From contig NZ_JAKRCW010000010.1 in assembly GCF_022346425.1 (NCBI RefSeq), positions 22,279 to 86,278 of the forward strand: 64,000 bases of DNA, read 5' to 3'. This document shows positions 18,784 to 26,036 of this stretch, piece by piece. The DNA is from Pseudoglutamicibacter albus. Lineage in GTDB: Bacteria > Actinomycetota > Actinomycetes > Actinomycetales > Micrococcaceae. The notes below the pieces were generated by a model that ran no database searches, had not been told where the DNA came from, and worked only from the letters and a program-made list of their open reading frames with translations. Positions within the stretch are counted from its first letter, which is position 1. Each line of letters starts with the position of its first letter. A program made the position numbers and the translations under genes.

Positions 18784-19224
18784 GTGAAAGCTTTCACCAA
18801 TACTCGTCGCCCAGGCGCCCGCCTCATCGCTGGCCTGTCCATGGTGGGCCTTGCAGGCGCGCTGCTGACCGGTTGCTCGGGTGATAACAACCCAGATGGC
18901 AAGCTGTGCGATGACGCCACCAAGGCGCTCAAGGATGCTGGCATCGAAAAGCCTACTGAAGTCCTGCAGATCGAGGACAGCGCTAAGATGTCCAAGCTCG
19001 GCCAGGATCTCAAAGCAGCAGCTGAAAACAGCAAATCGGACCTTGCAGAACCTGTCAACCTCTTAGGTAAGTCAGCCGAGCTCGCCGCTAAGGTGAAAGA
19101 AGACCCATCGAACGCTGATCAGCTCAAGTCTGAAATGGATGAGATCGGTGAACAGCTCCGGGACGAGGATAACGGAGAGAAGGCTAAGGAACTCTCTAAG
19201 AAGTGCGACGCCTTCAAGAACTAG
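18784..19224 (+). CDS. Small lipoprotein, array member 1
   Basis: This 146-residue lipoprotein of unknown family has signal peptide RRPGARLIAGLSMVGLAG and lipobox LTGC. The mature part is short, acidic and predicted helical, with two further Cys residues: one in KLCDDATKAL near the N-terminus and one in KKCDAF at the C-terminal end. The spacing is the same in all four paralogues, so a disulfide is likely after export. GTG start with AAGGAGAG upstream. A hairpin terminator follows. Function unknown. Confidence 0.82.
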   Translation: MKAFTNTRRPGARLIAGLSMVGLAGALLTGCSGDNNPDGKLCDDATKALKDAGIEKPTEVLQIEDSAKMSKLGQDLKAAAENSKSDLAEPVNLLGKSAELAAKVKEDPSNADQLKSEMDEIGEQLRDEDNGEKAKELSKKCDAFKN

Positions 19225-19249
19225 TGGAACCTAGCGCAGGCTAGGTGAC

Positions 19250-19306
19250 ATGCTCCCCGTTGGCTGGACTGAGAAATCAGTACCTGGCTAGCGGGGAGCA
19301 TCTTTA
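19250..19306 (+). terminator. Hairpin after lipoprotein 1
   Basis: ATGCTCCCCG (19250-19259) pairs exactly with CGGGGAGCAT (19292-19301). An inner stem ACTGA/TCAGT with GAAA loop lies at 19268-19281. TCTTTA follows. Probable terminator that separates the first lipoprotein gene from the others. Confidence 0.65.
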
Positions 19307-19380
19307 TGCGATCCGTGCTGAGATGAGTAGAGATCAGTTTTGAGTAGGGCTGAGTTGCCTAGGAAGTTGAGGAATGGATC

Positions 19381-19821
19381 ATCGCCGCACGTTCTAACGC
19401 ACGCAGTGCCCAGCATTCTGGTGCACGCCTCATCGCAGGGTTATGGGTTGCTGGTCTTGTGACTGCCTTCCTCGCTGGATGCTCGGCTAAGGACCCAGAT
19501 GAGGCCTTGTGCGAAGACATGGTCAAAGCAGTAAACGCGACCGGTGCCAGAAGTTCCGACGAGCTCGAGGACAGCGACAAGAAACTTAAAGCCGGGAGGA
19601 ACCTTCAGATAGCGGCTCACAATAACAAAGAGTCGCAGTACTCAGATGCTCTGGAACTTTATGGTCGCTTCACAGAGGCTGAAGCCAAGGCGGATCACGA
19701 GAGCTCGAACCCTGAATATCGTGAAGAGAAATGGGCGCTTGAAGTCAGGATGAATGAAGAGCGCACAGAGGAAAAGGTGGACGAGTTCTACAAGAAGTGT
19801 CTGGCCTTCCGGGACGAGTAA
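19381..19821 (+). CDS. Small lipoprotein, array member 2, with ATC in place of the start codon
   Basis: The frame is open from 19363 and encodes a signal peptide homologous to its neighbours (SGARLIAGLW.. then lipobox LAGC) and a mature part with LCEDMVKAVN and KKCLAF. The codon that aligns with the ATG of member 4 is ATC (19381-19383), with AGGA 7 nt upstream. No ATG, GTG or TTG exists before GTG 19459, which would leave only MTAFLAGC and destroy the signal. The rest of the frame is intact. It is either translated from a rare ATC codon or is a recently silenced copy. Confidence 0.55.
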   Translation: MAARSNARSAQHSGARLIAGLWVAGLVTAFLAGCSAKDPDEALCEDMVKAVNATGARSSDELEDSDKKLKAGRNLQIAAHNNKESQYSDALELYGRFTEAEAKADHESSNPEYREEKWALEVRMNEERTEEKVDEFYKKCLAFRDE

Positions 19822-19948
19822 ACAACTGAGCGTGCATGACCACTTCAATATGAAAGTTGATGGTCGCCACACTAAAGTGCCCTGTTATTGATGTGAAGTA
19901 ACAACTAGCATCGCTTTTAAGCAGGAAGCAGGAAGCAGGGAGAAGGTC

Positions 19949-20398
19949 ATGAAAACACGTTCTAGTGCACCCAGTACCCATCGCCCAGGCATTCATCTCA
20001 TCGCTGGCCTGTCCGCACTTGGCCTTGCGGCCGGGCTTCTGACTGGTTGCTCGAACAAGGACCCCGATGAGGGTCTGTGTGAAGAGGCGACCAAGGCACT
20101 CGAGTCCGTTGGCTTGGACAACGGGAACGATATCCCGAACCTCGAGAAGGCTGAGAAAGTGAGCCAGCTCGGCGAAGGGTTCGTTGATGCAGCCGAGAAG
20201 TATGACGATTCTGAGTACGCTGAACCCATTGAAGTCGTAGGCAAGATGGCGGTTACTTCCGCCAAGCTTGACCAAGACCGCGAGAATCAGGAACTTCAAG
20301 CGGAGTTATACAACCTGTCGCAGCAGGCCGCCCAGCCAGAGCTAGGGGAGAAGGCTAAGAAGTTCGCTGAGAACTGCCCTGCCTTCGATGAGGACTAG
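19949..20398 (+). CDS. Small lipoprotein, array member 3
   Basis: 149 residues, with signal peptide HLIAGLSALGLAAGLLTGC and mature region beginning SNKDPDEGLCEEATKAL and ending KFAENCPAFDED. The second and third Cys match the other members. Start ATG after GGGAGAAGG. The signal peptide and first mature codons are almost identical in DNA to member 4, while the rest has diverged, which suggests gene conversion or strong selection on the export signal. No recognised family. Confidence 0.82.
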   Translation: MKTRSSAPSTHRPGIHLIAGLSALGLAAGLLTGCSNKDPDEGLCEEATKALESVGLDNGNDIPNLEKAEKVSQLGEGFVDAAEKYDDSEYAEPIEVVGKMAVTSAKLDQDRENQELQAELYNLSQQAAQPELGEKAKKFAENCPAFDED

Positions 20399-20458
20399 CT
20401 ACCAGCGTTGTTCCCCCCCAAAGCGTTGTTCCCTGAGTAGGAACTTAAGGAGTAGATT

Positions 20459-20914
20459 ATGAAAGCACGTTTCAACACACGCGGCACCAAGCACCCAGGT
20501 GCCCGCCTCATCGCTGGCTTGTCCGCACTTGGCCTTGCGGCCGGGCTTCTGACCGGTTGCTCAAACAAGGACCCCGACGAGGCCCTGTGTGAAGACTTCT
20601 CTCAGGCGCTGAAGAATGCAAACATCGAAAGTTTCAGTGACTTCATGCGCATCTCAGACTCCGAAAAGCTGGCTCAGTTCGGCCAGGACCTCAAAGGTGC
20701 CGCTGAGAAGAACAGTACGTCGGAGCTGTCCGATCCGATCTACCTGCTTGCCAAGATGATTGACGTTCAGGTCAAGATCTCAGAAGACATGTCGAACACT
20801 GAAGCTCAGGCTCAGATGCGTGAACTCGGGGAACGAGCCACAGACCCAGCGATGGACGATAAAGCCAAACAGTTCGCTGAGAAATGCCCTGTCTTCGAAG
20901 AGGGACGCGAGTAG
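20459..20914 (+). CDS. Small lipoprotein, array member 4
   Basis: 151 residues with lipobox LTGC, then SNKDPDEALCEDFSQAL and C-terminal QFAEKCPVFEEG. Start ATG after AAGGAG. Closest to member 3 in the N-terminal third. The mature domain (about 115 residues) is acidic and helical, with the Cys pair near its two ends. Array members sit 60-160 bp apart on the same strand. The family may bind a ligand or another envelope protein; nothing in the neighbourhood shows which. Confidence 0.82.
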   Translation: MKARFNTRGTKHPGARLIAGLSALGLAAGLLTGCSNKDPDEALCEDFSQALKNANIESFSDFMRISDSEKLAQFGQDLKGAAEKNSTSELSDPIYLLAKMIDVQVKISEDMSNTEAQAQMRELGERATDPAMDDKAKQFAEKCPVFEEGRE

Positions 20915-21017
20915 TTCCCGCAACGGGCCAACGTTTTTCTTGTTTAGGACTGTTCTCACACGTGTTCTGCGGTTAGTATCAGTTCAAGACTGACCTGAAA
21001 CAGATACGGAGTACACC

Positions 21018-21449
21018 ATGGGCACCTTCATCGTCGGCGTTGACGGCTCGCAGACTGCATTCAAAGCTGCATCCCGCGCAGCGCATGTAGCGGCACGAAC
21101 TGGCGACACCCTCGTTGTGGTTTCGGCTCACTCCAAAGACAACACTGAGGTTGTCAACATCGGTACCGACACCTGGGTTCTCGACGACGCCGACCTCGCA
21201 GGTGACCTTGCTCGCCGCGTGGCAGACCGACTCCTCGAAAACGAGCCCGACCTCAAAGTAGAGACCGCCGCGATGTTCGGCAAGCCCGTGGATGCCTTGA
21301 TCAAGGCCGCTAAAGAACACAAGGCTGACGTGATCTTCGTAGGTAACGTCGGCACTCACGGCCTGGGCCGTGTGCTCGGCTCCGTAGCCACCGGCATCGT
21401 GCACAACGCACCGTGTGACGTCTACGTTGTCCGTACCTCCGGAAACTAA
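21018..21449 (+). CDS. Universal stress protein (UspA family)
   Basis: A 143-residue single Usp domain. The N-terminus TFIVGVDGSQTAFKAASRAA and the C-terminal nucleotide-binding pattern GNVGTHGLGRVLGSVATGI match ATP-binding UspA proteins (G-x2-G-x9-G-S/T). These proteins raise survival under stress or starvation. ATG preceded by ATACGGAGTA. It ends 20 bp before the next gene. Confidence 0.92.
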   Translation: MGTFIVGVDGSQTAFKAASRAAHVAARTGDTLVVVSAHSKDNTEVVNIGTDTWVLDDADLAGDLARRVADRLLENEPDLKVETAAMFGKPVDALIKAAKEHKADVIFVGNVGTHGLGRVLGSVATGIVHNAPCDVYVVRTSGN

Positions 21450-21468
21450 TATCCCGCACCCTTCTGAG

Positions 21469-22284
21469 ATGCCCGCGCAGCTGAACCGCCTGCGTCTGTG
21501 GTGTGCACCTGGAACCAGCCCTGACAAGTGGCTTAAGCGTTTTGGTGACGCACGCCCTGATGTTTCGGTCCAGCTGACCGCGGGCACCTCTGATTCTGAG
21601 GCAATCGAGGCGCTACTGAACTTCCGCTCGGACGTCGCTTTGGTGCGCCACAGTGTTGACGAGGTCCTCACCCGCCGCGAGTTCCCCCGGGGCGTCCGCC
21701 TGCACGCGGTGAGGCTCTACGACGAGGATGTTGCGGTTGTAACGGCACGCGAGCATGACGCGGAATACTGGGATGAACACGATTCAATCCCGCTAGAAGA
21801 AGCCGCGGCGTGGGCGCGTCTTGACCCTGCCGATTACCCAGACGATGTTGCGGGCCAGCGCATGATGGTCGAGGTCGCGGCCTCGGGTGCTGGCGCGGTA
21901 GCTGAACTACCTTTTCCGCTGGCGCGCATGCTTTCCCGCAAGGACGTTGTGGTGCGCCGTCTGCAGGCAGAACCTCGAACACGCGTCTCCGTTGTATGGG
22001 TGCACCCGGACGCGGTCCCAACAGTGAGTAACGGGGATTGGAGCCTGGCTGAGCGCGAGACGCGCGAGGCTGTGATTCAAGACTTTGTTGGCGTGCTCAG
22101 AGGCCGCAGGGCAGGATCATCTCGCGGATCAACATCATCTCGCGGATCAACCCAGACTTCCCAGCAAGAGGGCTCTTCGCAACAGAGTTCTTCTCGACGG
22201 TCTTTTTCTCAACAGAGATCTCTAAAGAGCCGGACTTTACGAAGAAATACAGCTAGTTCTCGAAAATTACGTAGGAAGCGCTAA
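21469..22284 (+). CDS. LysR-type substrate-binding-domain protein without DNA-binding domain, Arg/Ser-rich tail
   Basis: Residues 1-215 resemble the effector domain of LysR regulators (LRLWCAPGTSPDKWLKRF, then NFRSDVALVRHSVDE and an RMLSRKDVVVRRL segment), but no helix-turn-helix precedes it. The last 55 residues are low-complexity and rich in Ser, Arg and Gln, containing an 18-bp tandem repeat that encodes SSRGSTSSRGST, and the protein ends RKLRRKR. ATG 21469 is chosen; GTG 21415 would overlap uspA by 35 bp. Related stand-alone domains are common in Micrococcaceae; the basic tail could bind nucleic acid. Function unknown. Confidence 0.75.
   Translation: MPAQLNRLRLWCAPGTSPDKWLKRFGDARPDVSVQLTAGTSDSEAIEALLNFRSDVALVRHSVDEVLTRREFPRGVRLHAVRLYDEDVAVVTAREHDAEYWDEHDSIPLEEAAAWARLDPADYPDDVAGQRMMVEVAASGAGAVAELPFPLARMLSRKDVVVRRLQAEPRTRVSVVWVHPDAVPTVSNGDWSLAERETREAVIQDFVGVLRGRRAGSSRGSTSSRGSTQTSQQEGSSQQSSSRRSFSQQRSLKSRTLRRNTASSRKLRRKR
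22117..22152 (+). repeat. 18-bp tandem repeat in the Arg/Ser tail
   Basis: Two copies of TCATCTCGCGGATCAAC plus one base (22117-22134 and 22135-22152) differ at the last base only. The repeat is in frame and expands the RGST motif of the tail. Confidence 0.8.
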
Positions 22285-22289
22285 TTTTC
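22262..22289 (+). terminator. Possible A/T-rich terminator overlapping the stop codon
   Basis: GAAAATTA (22262-22269) pairs with TAATTTTC (22282-22289) over 12 nt. The stem includes the TAA stop. It is A/T-rich, with no T-run beyond the stem itself. Confidence 0.35.
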
Positions 22290-22528
22290 CACATATACGA
22301 TAAATCCACGCGCTTGCTCATGTGGGCTTAATGGTGACCCTGAAAACGCGTGCTTATTCCGAATAAATCCATCTAACAAATTTCGTTCGTCAAAATGGGA
22401 GCGATATTTGCGCAAGGTATGTGGGAAATAAGTCAGGTCGGATAGTGACACCTATCAGCATCAAATGACTGGCGGCTCATAGCTATCCGTGACCTCACAC
22501 AAGAAAAACATCAGGAGAATTCAACCAA

Positions 22529-23284
22529 ATGGCCACAGCTGACCATGACAATCTGAAACAGACCATCAATGAGGGCATAGGATCTTCCTCGCACGTTCTG
22601 CGCAACACGGTTGTCGCGAACCTTGGACGGCGCATCGTTCATGGCGAGATCGGCACTGGCTCACGTTTCACGCTGGATGACATCCAGGACCATTTCGACG
22701 TGTCCCGCACGGTTGCACGCGATGCGATGCGCATCCTGGAATCTATGGGCCTGATGTACGCCAAGCGCCGCGTGGGCCTCATTGTTACCGGCCTGGAGCA
22801 CTGGCGCGTGCACGACCCGCAGGTCATCACGTGGCGATTGTCTGGCCCAGACGGTGACACTCAGTTCCGTGAGCTGACGGAGCTACGCCGCGCAATCGAG
22901 CCGATGGCGGCTGCTGGTGCCGCGATCCACGCCCCACGCGAAGTCAAGAACGACATCATTGCGTTGGCTGGCCAGTTGCGTGACACCGCTGCATCGAATG
23001 ACATGGAAGCGTTCGTGCGTACGGACACCGAGTTCCATGAGCTGATTTACCGTTACAGCGGAAACTCGTTGTTCCGCATGTCTGGGGATGTGATCCAGCA
23101 GATCATGCGCCGCAGCTTGACCGTCAACGGTGAGCTTGTGTCTCCGAGTGAAGCGGTGCTGGATCAGCATGACGCTCTCGCTCTTGCGATCTCTTCCGGT
23201 AGCGCTGAGCGCGCTCGTGAGGCGAGCGAATGGATTACAAGCGAAGCTAACCGCACCGCGCACACTGAGCGTGAGGCCGCCTAG
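22529..23284 (+). CDS. GntR/FadR-family transcriptional regulator
   Basis: The 251-residue protein has an N-terminal winged helix (FTLDDIQDHFDVSRTVARDAM, RRVGLIV) and an all-helical FCD effector domain with the metal/ligand residues of the family (TDTEFHELIYRYSGN, LDQHDALALAI). Such regulators respond to organic acids or sugar acids. It is not in an operon with an obvious catabolic gene; the enoyl-CoA hydratase and sugar-kinase genes follow at 120 bp and beyond. The 244-bp upstream region holds GATAG-N6-CTATC at 22441-22456, a possible operator. Confidence 0.88.
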   Translation: MATADHDNLKQTINEGIGSSSHVLRNTVVANLGRRIVHGEIGTGSRFTLDDIQDHFDVSRTVARDAMRILESMGLMYAKRRVGLIVTGLEHWRVHDPQVITWRLSGPDGDTQFRELTELRRAIEPMAAAGAAIHAPREVKNDIIALAGQLRDTAASNDMEAFVRTDTEFHELIYRYSGNSLFRMSGDVIQQIMRRSLTVNGELVSPSEAVLDQHDALALAISSGSAERAREASEWITSEANRTAHTEREAA

Positions 23285-23404
23285 CAGCCTCGCTACCGCG
23301 ACACCCCTCTAGGTGTTACTTTCTAAAGGTGACAATGGGCACACTTCGGTGCACCCTGGTTATAGTCAGGAAGAATCGATTGCTCATCCGGCAGAAGGTG
23401 AACC

Positions 23405-24223
23405 ATGGAATTTGGGGAGTTCTCAACAGTAAACGTTTCTGAGCGTGGAAGCGCTCTGCTTGTGAGCATCAACAGGCCGCGGTCGATGAATGCGCTCTCG
23501 ACCCAGGTGGTCGCTGATCTCGATGCCGTGGTCACCATGTGCTCCCAGTTGCTGGAAACAGCGTCCGAGTCCGGGTGGCCGTTCCGTGCTGTGATTATCA
23601 CGGGCGAAGGCGAGAAGGCTTTCGCGGCAGGGGCGGACATCGTTGAGATGAGCGAATACGGCTCAGAAGAAGCACGCGCCTACGCCGAGTCGATGCATCA
23701 GGTCACGCTCGCGTTGGAGGCGTTGCCGGTTCCGGTGATCGCTGCGGTGAACGGTCACGCGCTCGGTGGCGGCTGCGAGCTGGCGTTGGCGTGCGATTGG
23801 ATCATCGCGTCTGAGAACGCCTCGTTCGGCCAACCTGAGATCACGTTAGGCATCATCCCGGGCTTCGGCGGCTGTGTGCGTTTGCCGCGCCGCGTCCCGT
23901 TGGGTGTGGCTCGCGAGATGATCCTGACGGGTAATCCGTTGCGCGCACAGCGTGCCCTGGAGGTCGGCCTGGTCAACTGCGTGTGCCCAGATAAGGATGC
24001 GCTGCTTGAGTGCGCTGATGAGCTGGTTGCTTCGATCGCACAGCGCTCCCCGGTTGCTGTTGCCCAAGCCAAGCTAACGATGGCCAAGGCGGATGCGCTC
24101 ACGGTCCGTGATGGTTTGGATGTTGAGTTGGGCGCGTTCTCTGCCGTGTTCGGTTCTGAGGATTCGCGTGTAGGGCGGCAGGCTTTCGTGGATAAGCAGA
24201 CCGCTCAGTTCCCGGGTCGGTAA
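23405..24223 (+). CDS. Enoyl-CoA hydratase/isomerase family protein
   Basis: The 272-residue crotonase-fold protein has the oxyanion-hole segments AFAAGADIVEM and GHALGGGCELALACD, and the catalytic region FGQPEITLGIIPGFGG with both acidic positions of true hydratases present. It hydrates 2-enoyl-CoA in fatty-acid or aromatic (PaaF-like) degradation. A relatively long insert (CSQLLETASESGWPFRA) lies before the first oxyanion segment. It is 8 bp from the next gene, so probably cotranscribed with it. Confidence 0.9.
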   Translation: MEFGEFSTVNVSERGSALLVSINRPRSMNALSTQVVADLDAVVTMCSQLLETASESGWPFRAVIITGEGEKAFAAGADIVEMSEYGSEEARAYAESMHQVTLALEALPVPVIAAVNGHALGGGCELALACDWIIASENASFGQPEITLGIIPGFGGCVRLPRRVPLGVAREMILTGNPLRAQRALEVGLVNCVCPDKDALLECADELVASIAQRSPVAVAQAKLTMAKADALTVRDGLDVELGAFSAVFGSEDSRVGRQAFVDKQTAQFPGR

Positions 24224-24231
24224 CCAAGACG

Positions 24232-25221
24232 GTGAGTGATGGTTACAGGGATACTGGCATGTTGGTGATCGGTGAGGCGCTCGTCGATATTCTTCAAAAG
24301 ACTGACGGCAGCGTTGCGGCGTACACAGGCGGTTCGCCGCTGAACGTCGCTATGGGTTTGGCCCGTTACGGGGCCCAGGTGACGTTTGCGACTCGTCTGG
24401 GTGATGACGATGCCGCGCACGTTGTCTTGGAGACGTTGGCGCGTGAGGGTGTTGAGGTTTTCACCCCGCCTTTGCGTGGAGCCACGACTGTTGCGCGCGG
24501 CCAGGTGGACTCCGATGGTCAGGCGGATTATCTTTTTGAGTCGCTCACGTGGGATCTAGGCCCGGCTGATGATGAGTTGGCTGCGTTGGCGACTGACGCG
24601 TCAGTGGTTCATTCGGGCTCGCTTGCGGTTTCGTTGGATCCGGGGCGCTTCGCCGTGTTGAACGCGATGCGGGCGGCCCGTGGGCGTGCGTTGGTGACGT
24701 TTGATCCGAATGTGCGCCCTGATACGGCGGGCACCCGTGAGCTCGAAGCTGAGCGCATCGAGGAGGTTGTTGCGCTGGCTGATGTGGTGCGGGCCTCTGA
24801 TGAGGATTTGGAGTGGCTGTATCCGCAGTGCCCTGCTGTTGATACGGCGCGTAGGTGGCTTTCGATGGGCCCTTCGCTTGTTGTGGTGACGAGCGGGGGT
24901 AGTGACGCGTTGGCTATGACTCACGAGCATCTTGTGACGCGCGCGGCTCATTCGGTTGACGTGGTGGACACGGTGGGTGCAGGGGACGCTGTGATGGCTG
25001 CGTTGATTTCTGCCCTGGTGGATGCCGGTTGTGGCGGTATTGGTGCGGCTGAGCGGGTGCAGGGCTTGTCTGAAGGGCAGGTTTCGCGTCTGTTGGATGT
25101 CGCGTTGGCGGCGGGTGCGTTGGCGGTTGAGTCTGAGGGGCCTGATGGGCCCTCGCGTGAGCAGCTTTTGAGTGTTGTTGGTCCGGTGGCGGATGGCGGC
25201 AGGGAGGGGGTGTTGTTGTGA
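24232..25221 (+). CDS. PfkB-family carbohydrate kinase (fructokinase-like)
   Basis: The 329-residue ribokinase-fold protein begins GEALVDILQ, has substrate-binding GGSPLNVAMGLARYG and the C-terminal catalytic motif DTVGAGDAVMA with the base Asp. It phosphorylates a sugar, most like fructose or a related hexose. GTG start. The gene overlaps the HAD phosphatase gene by 4 bp, which suggests a joint role in sugar-phosphate handling. Confidence 0.87.
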   Translation: MSDGYRDTGMLVIGEALVDILQKTDGSVAAYTGGSPLNVAMGLARYGAQVTFATRLGDDDAAHVVLETLAREGVEVFTPPLRGATTVARGQVDSDGQADYLFESLTWDLGPADDELAALATDASVVHSGSLAVSLDPGRFAVLNAMRAARGRALVTFDPNVRPDTAGTRELEAERIEEVVALADVVRASDEDLEWLYPQCPAVDTARRWLSMGPSLVVVTSGGSDALAMTHEHLVTRAAHSVDVVDTVGAGDAVMAALISALVDAGCGGIGAAERVQGLSEGQVSRLLDVALAAGALAVESEGPDGPSREQLLSVVGPVADGGREGVLL

Positions 25222-26036
25222 AGCTTTTGGCGACTGACTTGGATGGGACGGTTGTGCGTCGTGATGGGACGATGTCTGACCGTACTGTTGAGGCTTTGCA
25301 TGCCGCGCGTGCCGCGGGTGTGCACGTGGTTTTGGTGACGGGGCGGCCGTTGCGGTGGCTTGGGCCGGTGCGTGAGCGTTTGGGTGATCTGGGGCCGGTG
25401 ATCGCCTATAACGGAGCTGTTTTGTTTGATGATTCGCGTGGCGTGGTGGTGGAAGCTGCGGAGATTGATGCGGCTGCGATGCGTGAGGCGCGGGAGCGGA
25501 TTCTACGTGCGGCTCCGGATGCGTTGTTTGCTGCGGAGACGTTGGAGGGGATTGTTGCGGAGCCGGGGTTCATTCCAGCTCAGGCTCGCGCGGGTTTTGT
25601 TGATGCGGGCGCGCGTGTTTCGGATTCGGGTCTGGATTTCGATGCGGCGGTTGCTCAACGTACTGTGAAGCTTTTGGCTAAGCGGCCCTCAGGTAAGGCT
25701 TCGGAGTTCGCCGCGGTGGTGGGGCGTGCCGTGGATGATGTTGTGACGATGACGCATTCAGCGTTTGATGTCGCGTTGCTTGAGATGTCAGCCCCGGGGG
25801 TTGATAAGGCGGCGCGTTTGCGTGATTTCGCGGCGTCTTTGGGGGTTGCGCGTGAGGATGTGTGGGCGTTTGGGGATATGCCTAATGACATCCCGATGCT
25901 CGCGTGGGCTGGCACGGGTGTTGCGGTGGGCCCGGATTACCAGGTGGTGGCTGATGCCGCGGATCGTGTGGTTGGCCCAGTGCACGATGACTCGGTTGCT
26001 GTTGAGATTGAACGGGTCCTGAAACGCTTAGCTTAG
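25218..26036 (+). CDS. HAD-superfamily Cof-type phosphatase
   Basis: 272 residues with HAD motif I DLDGTVVRRDG, motif II VTGRP, a C2B cap and motif IV FGDMPNDIPML. Cof-type phosphatases act on sugar phosphates, flavin phosphates or similar. The GTG start overlaps the sugar kinase stop. The 3' end overlaps the convergent pseudokinase gene by 9 bp. Confidence 0.87.
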   Translation: MKLLATDLDGTVVRRDGTMSDRTVEALHAARAAGVHVVLVTGRPLRWLGPVRERLGDLGPVIAYNGAVLFDDSRGVVVEAAEIDAAAMREARERILRAAPDALFAAETLEGIVAEPGFIPAQARAGFVDAGARVSDSGLDFDAAVAQRTVKLLAKRPSGKASEFAAVVGRAVDDVVTMTHSAFDVALLEMSAPGVDKAARLRDFAASLGVAREDVWAFGDMPNDIPMLAWAGTGVAVGPDYQVVADAADRVVGPVHDDSVAVEIERVLKRLA

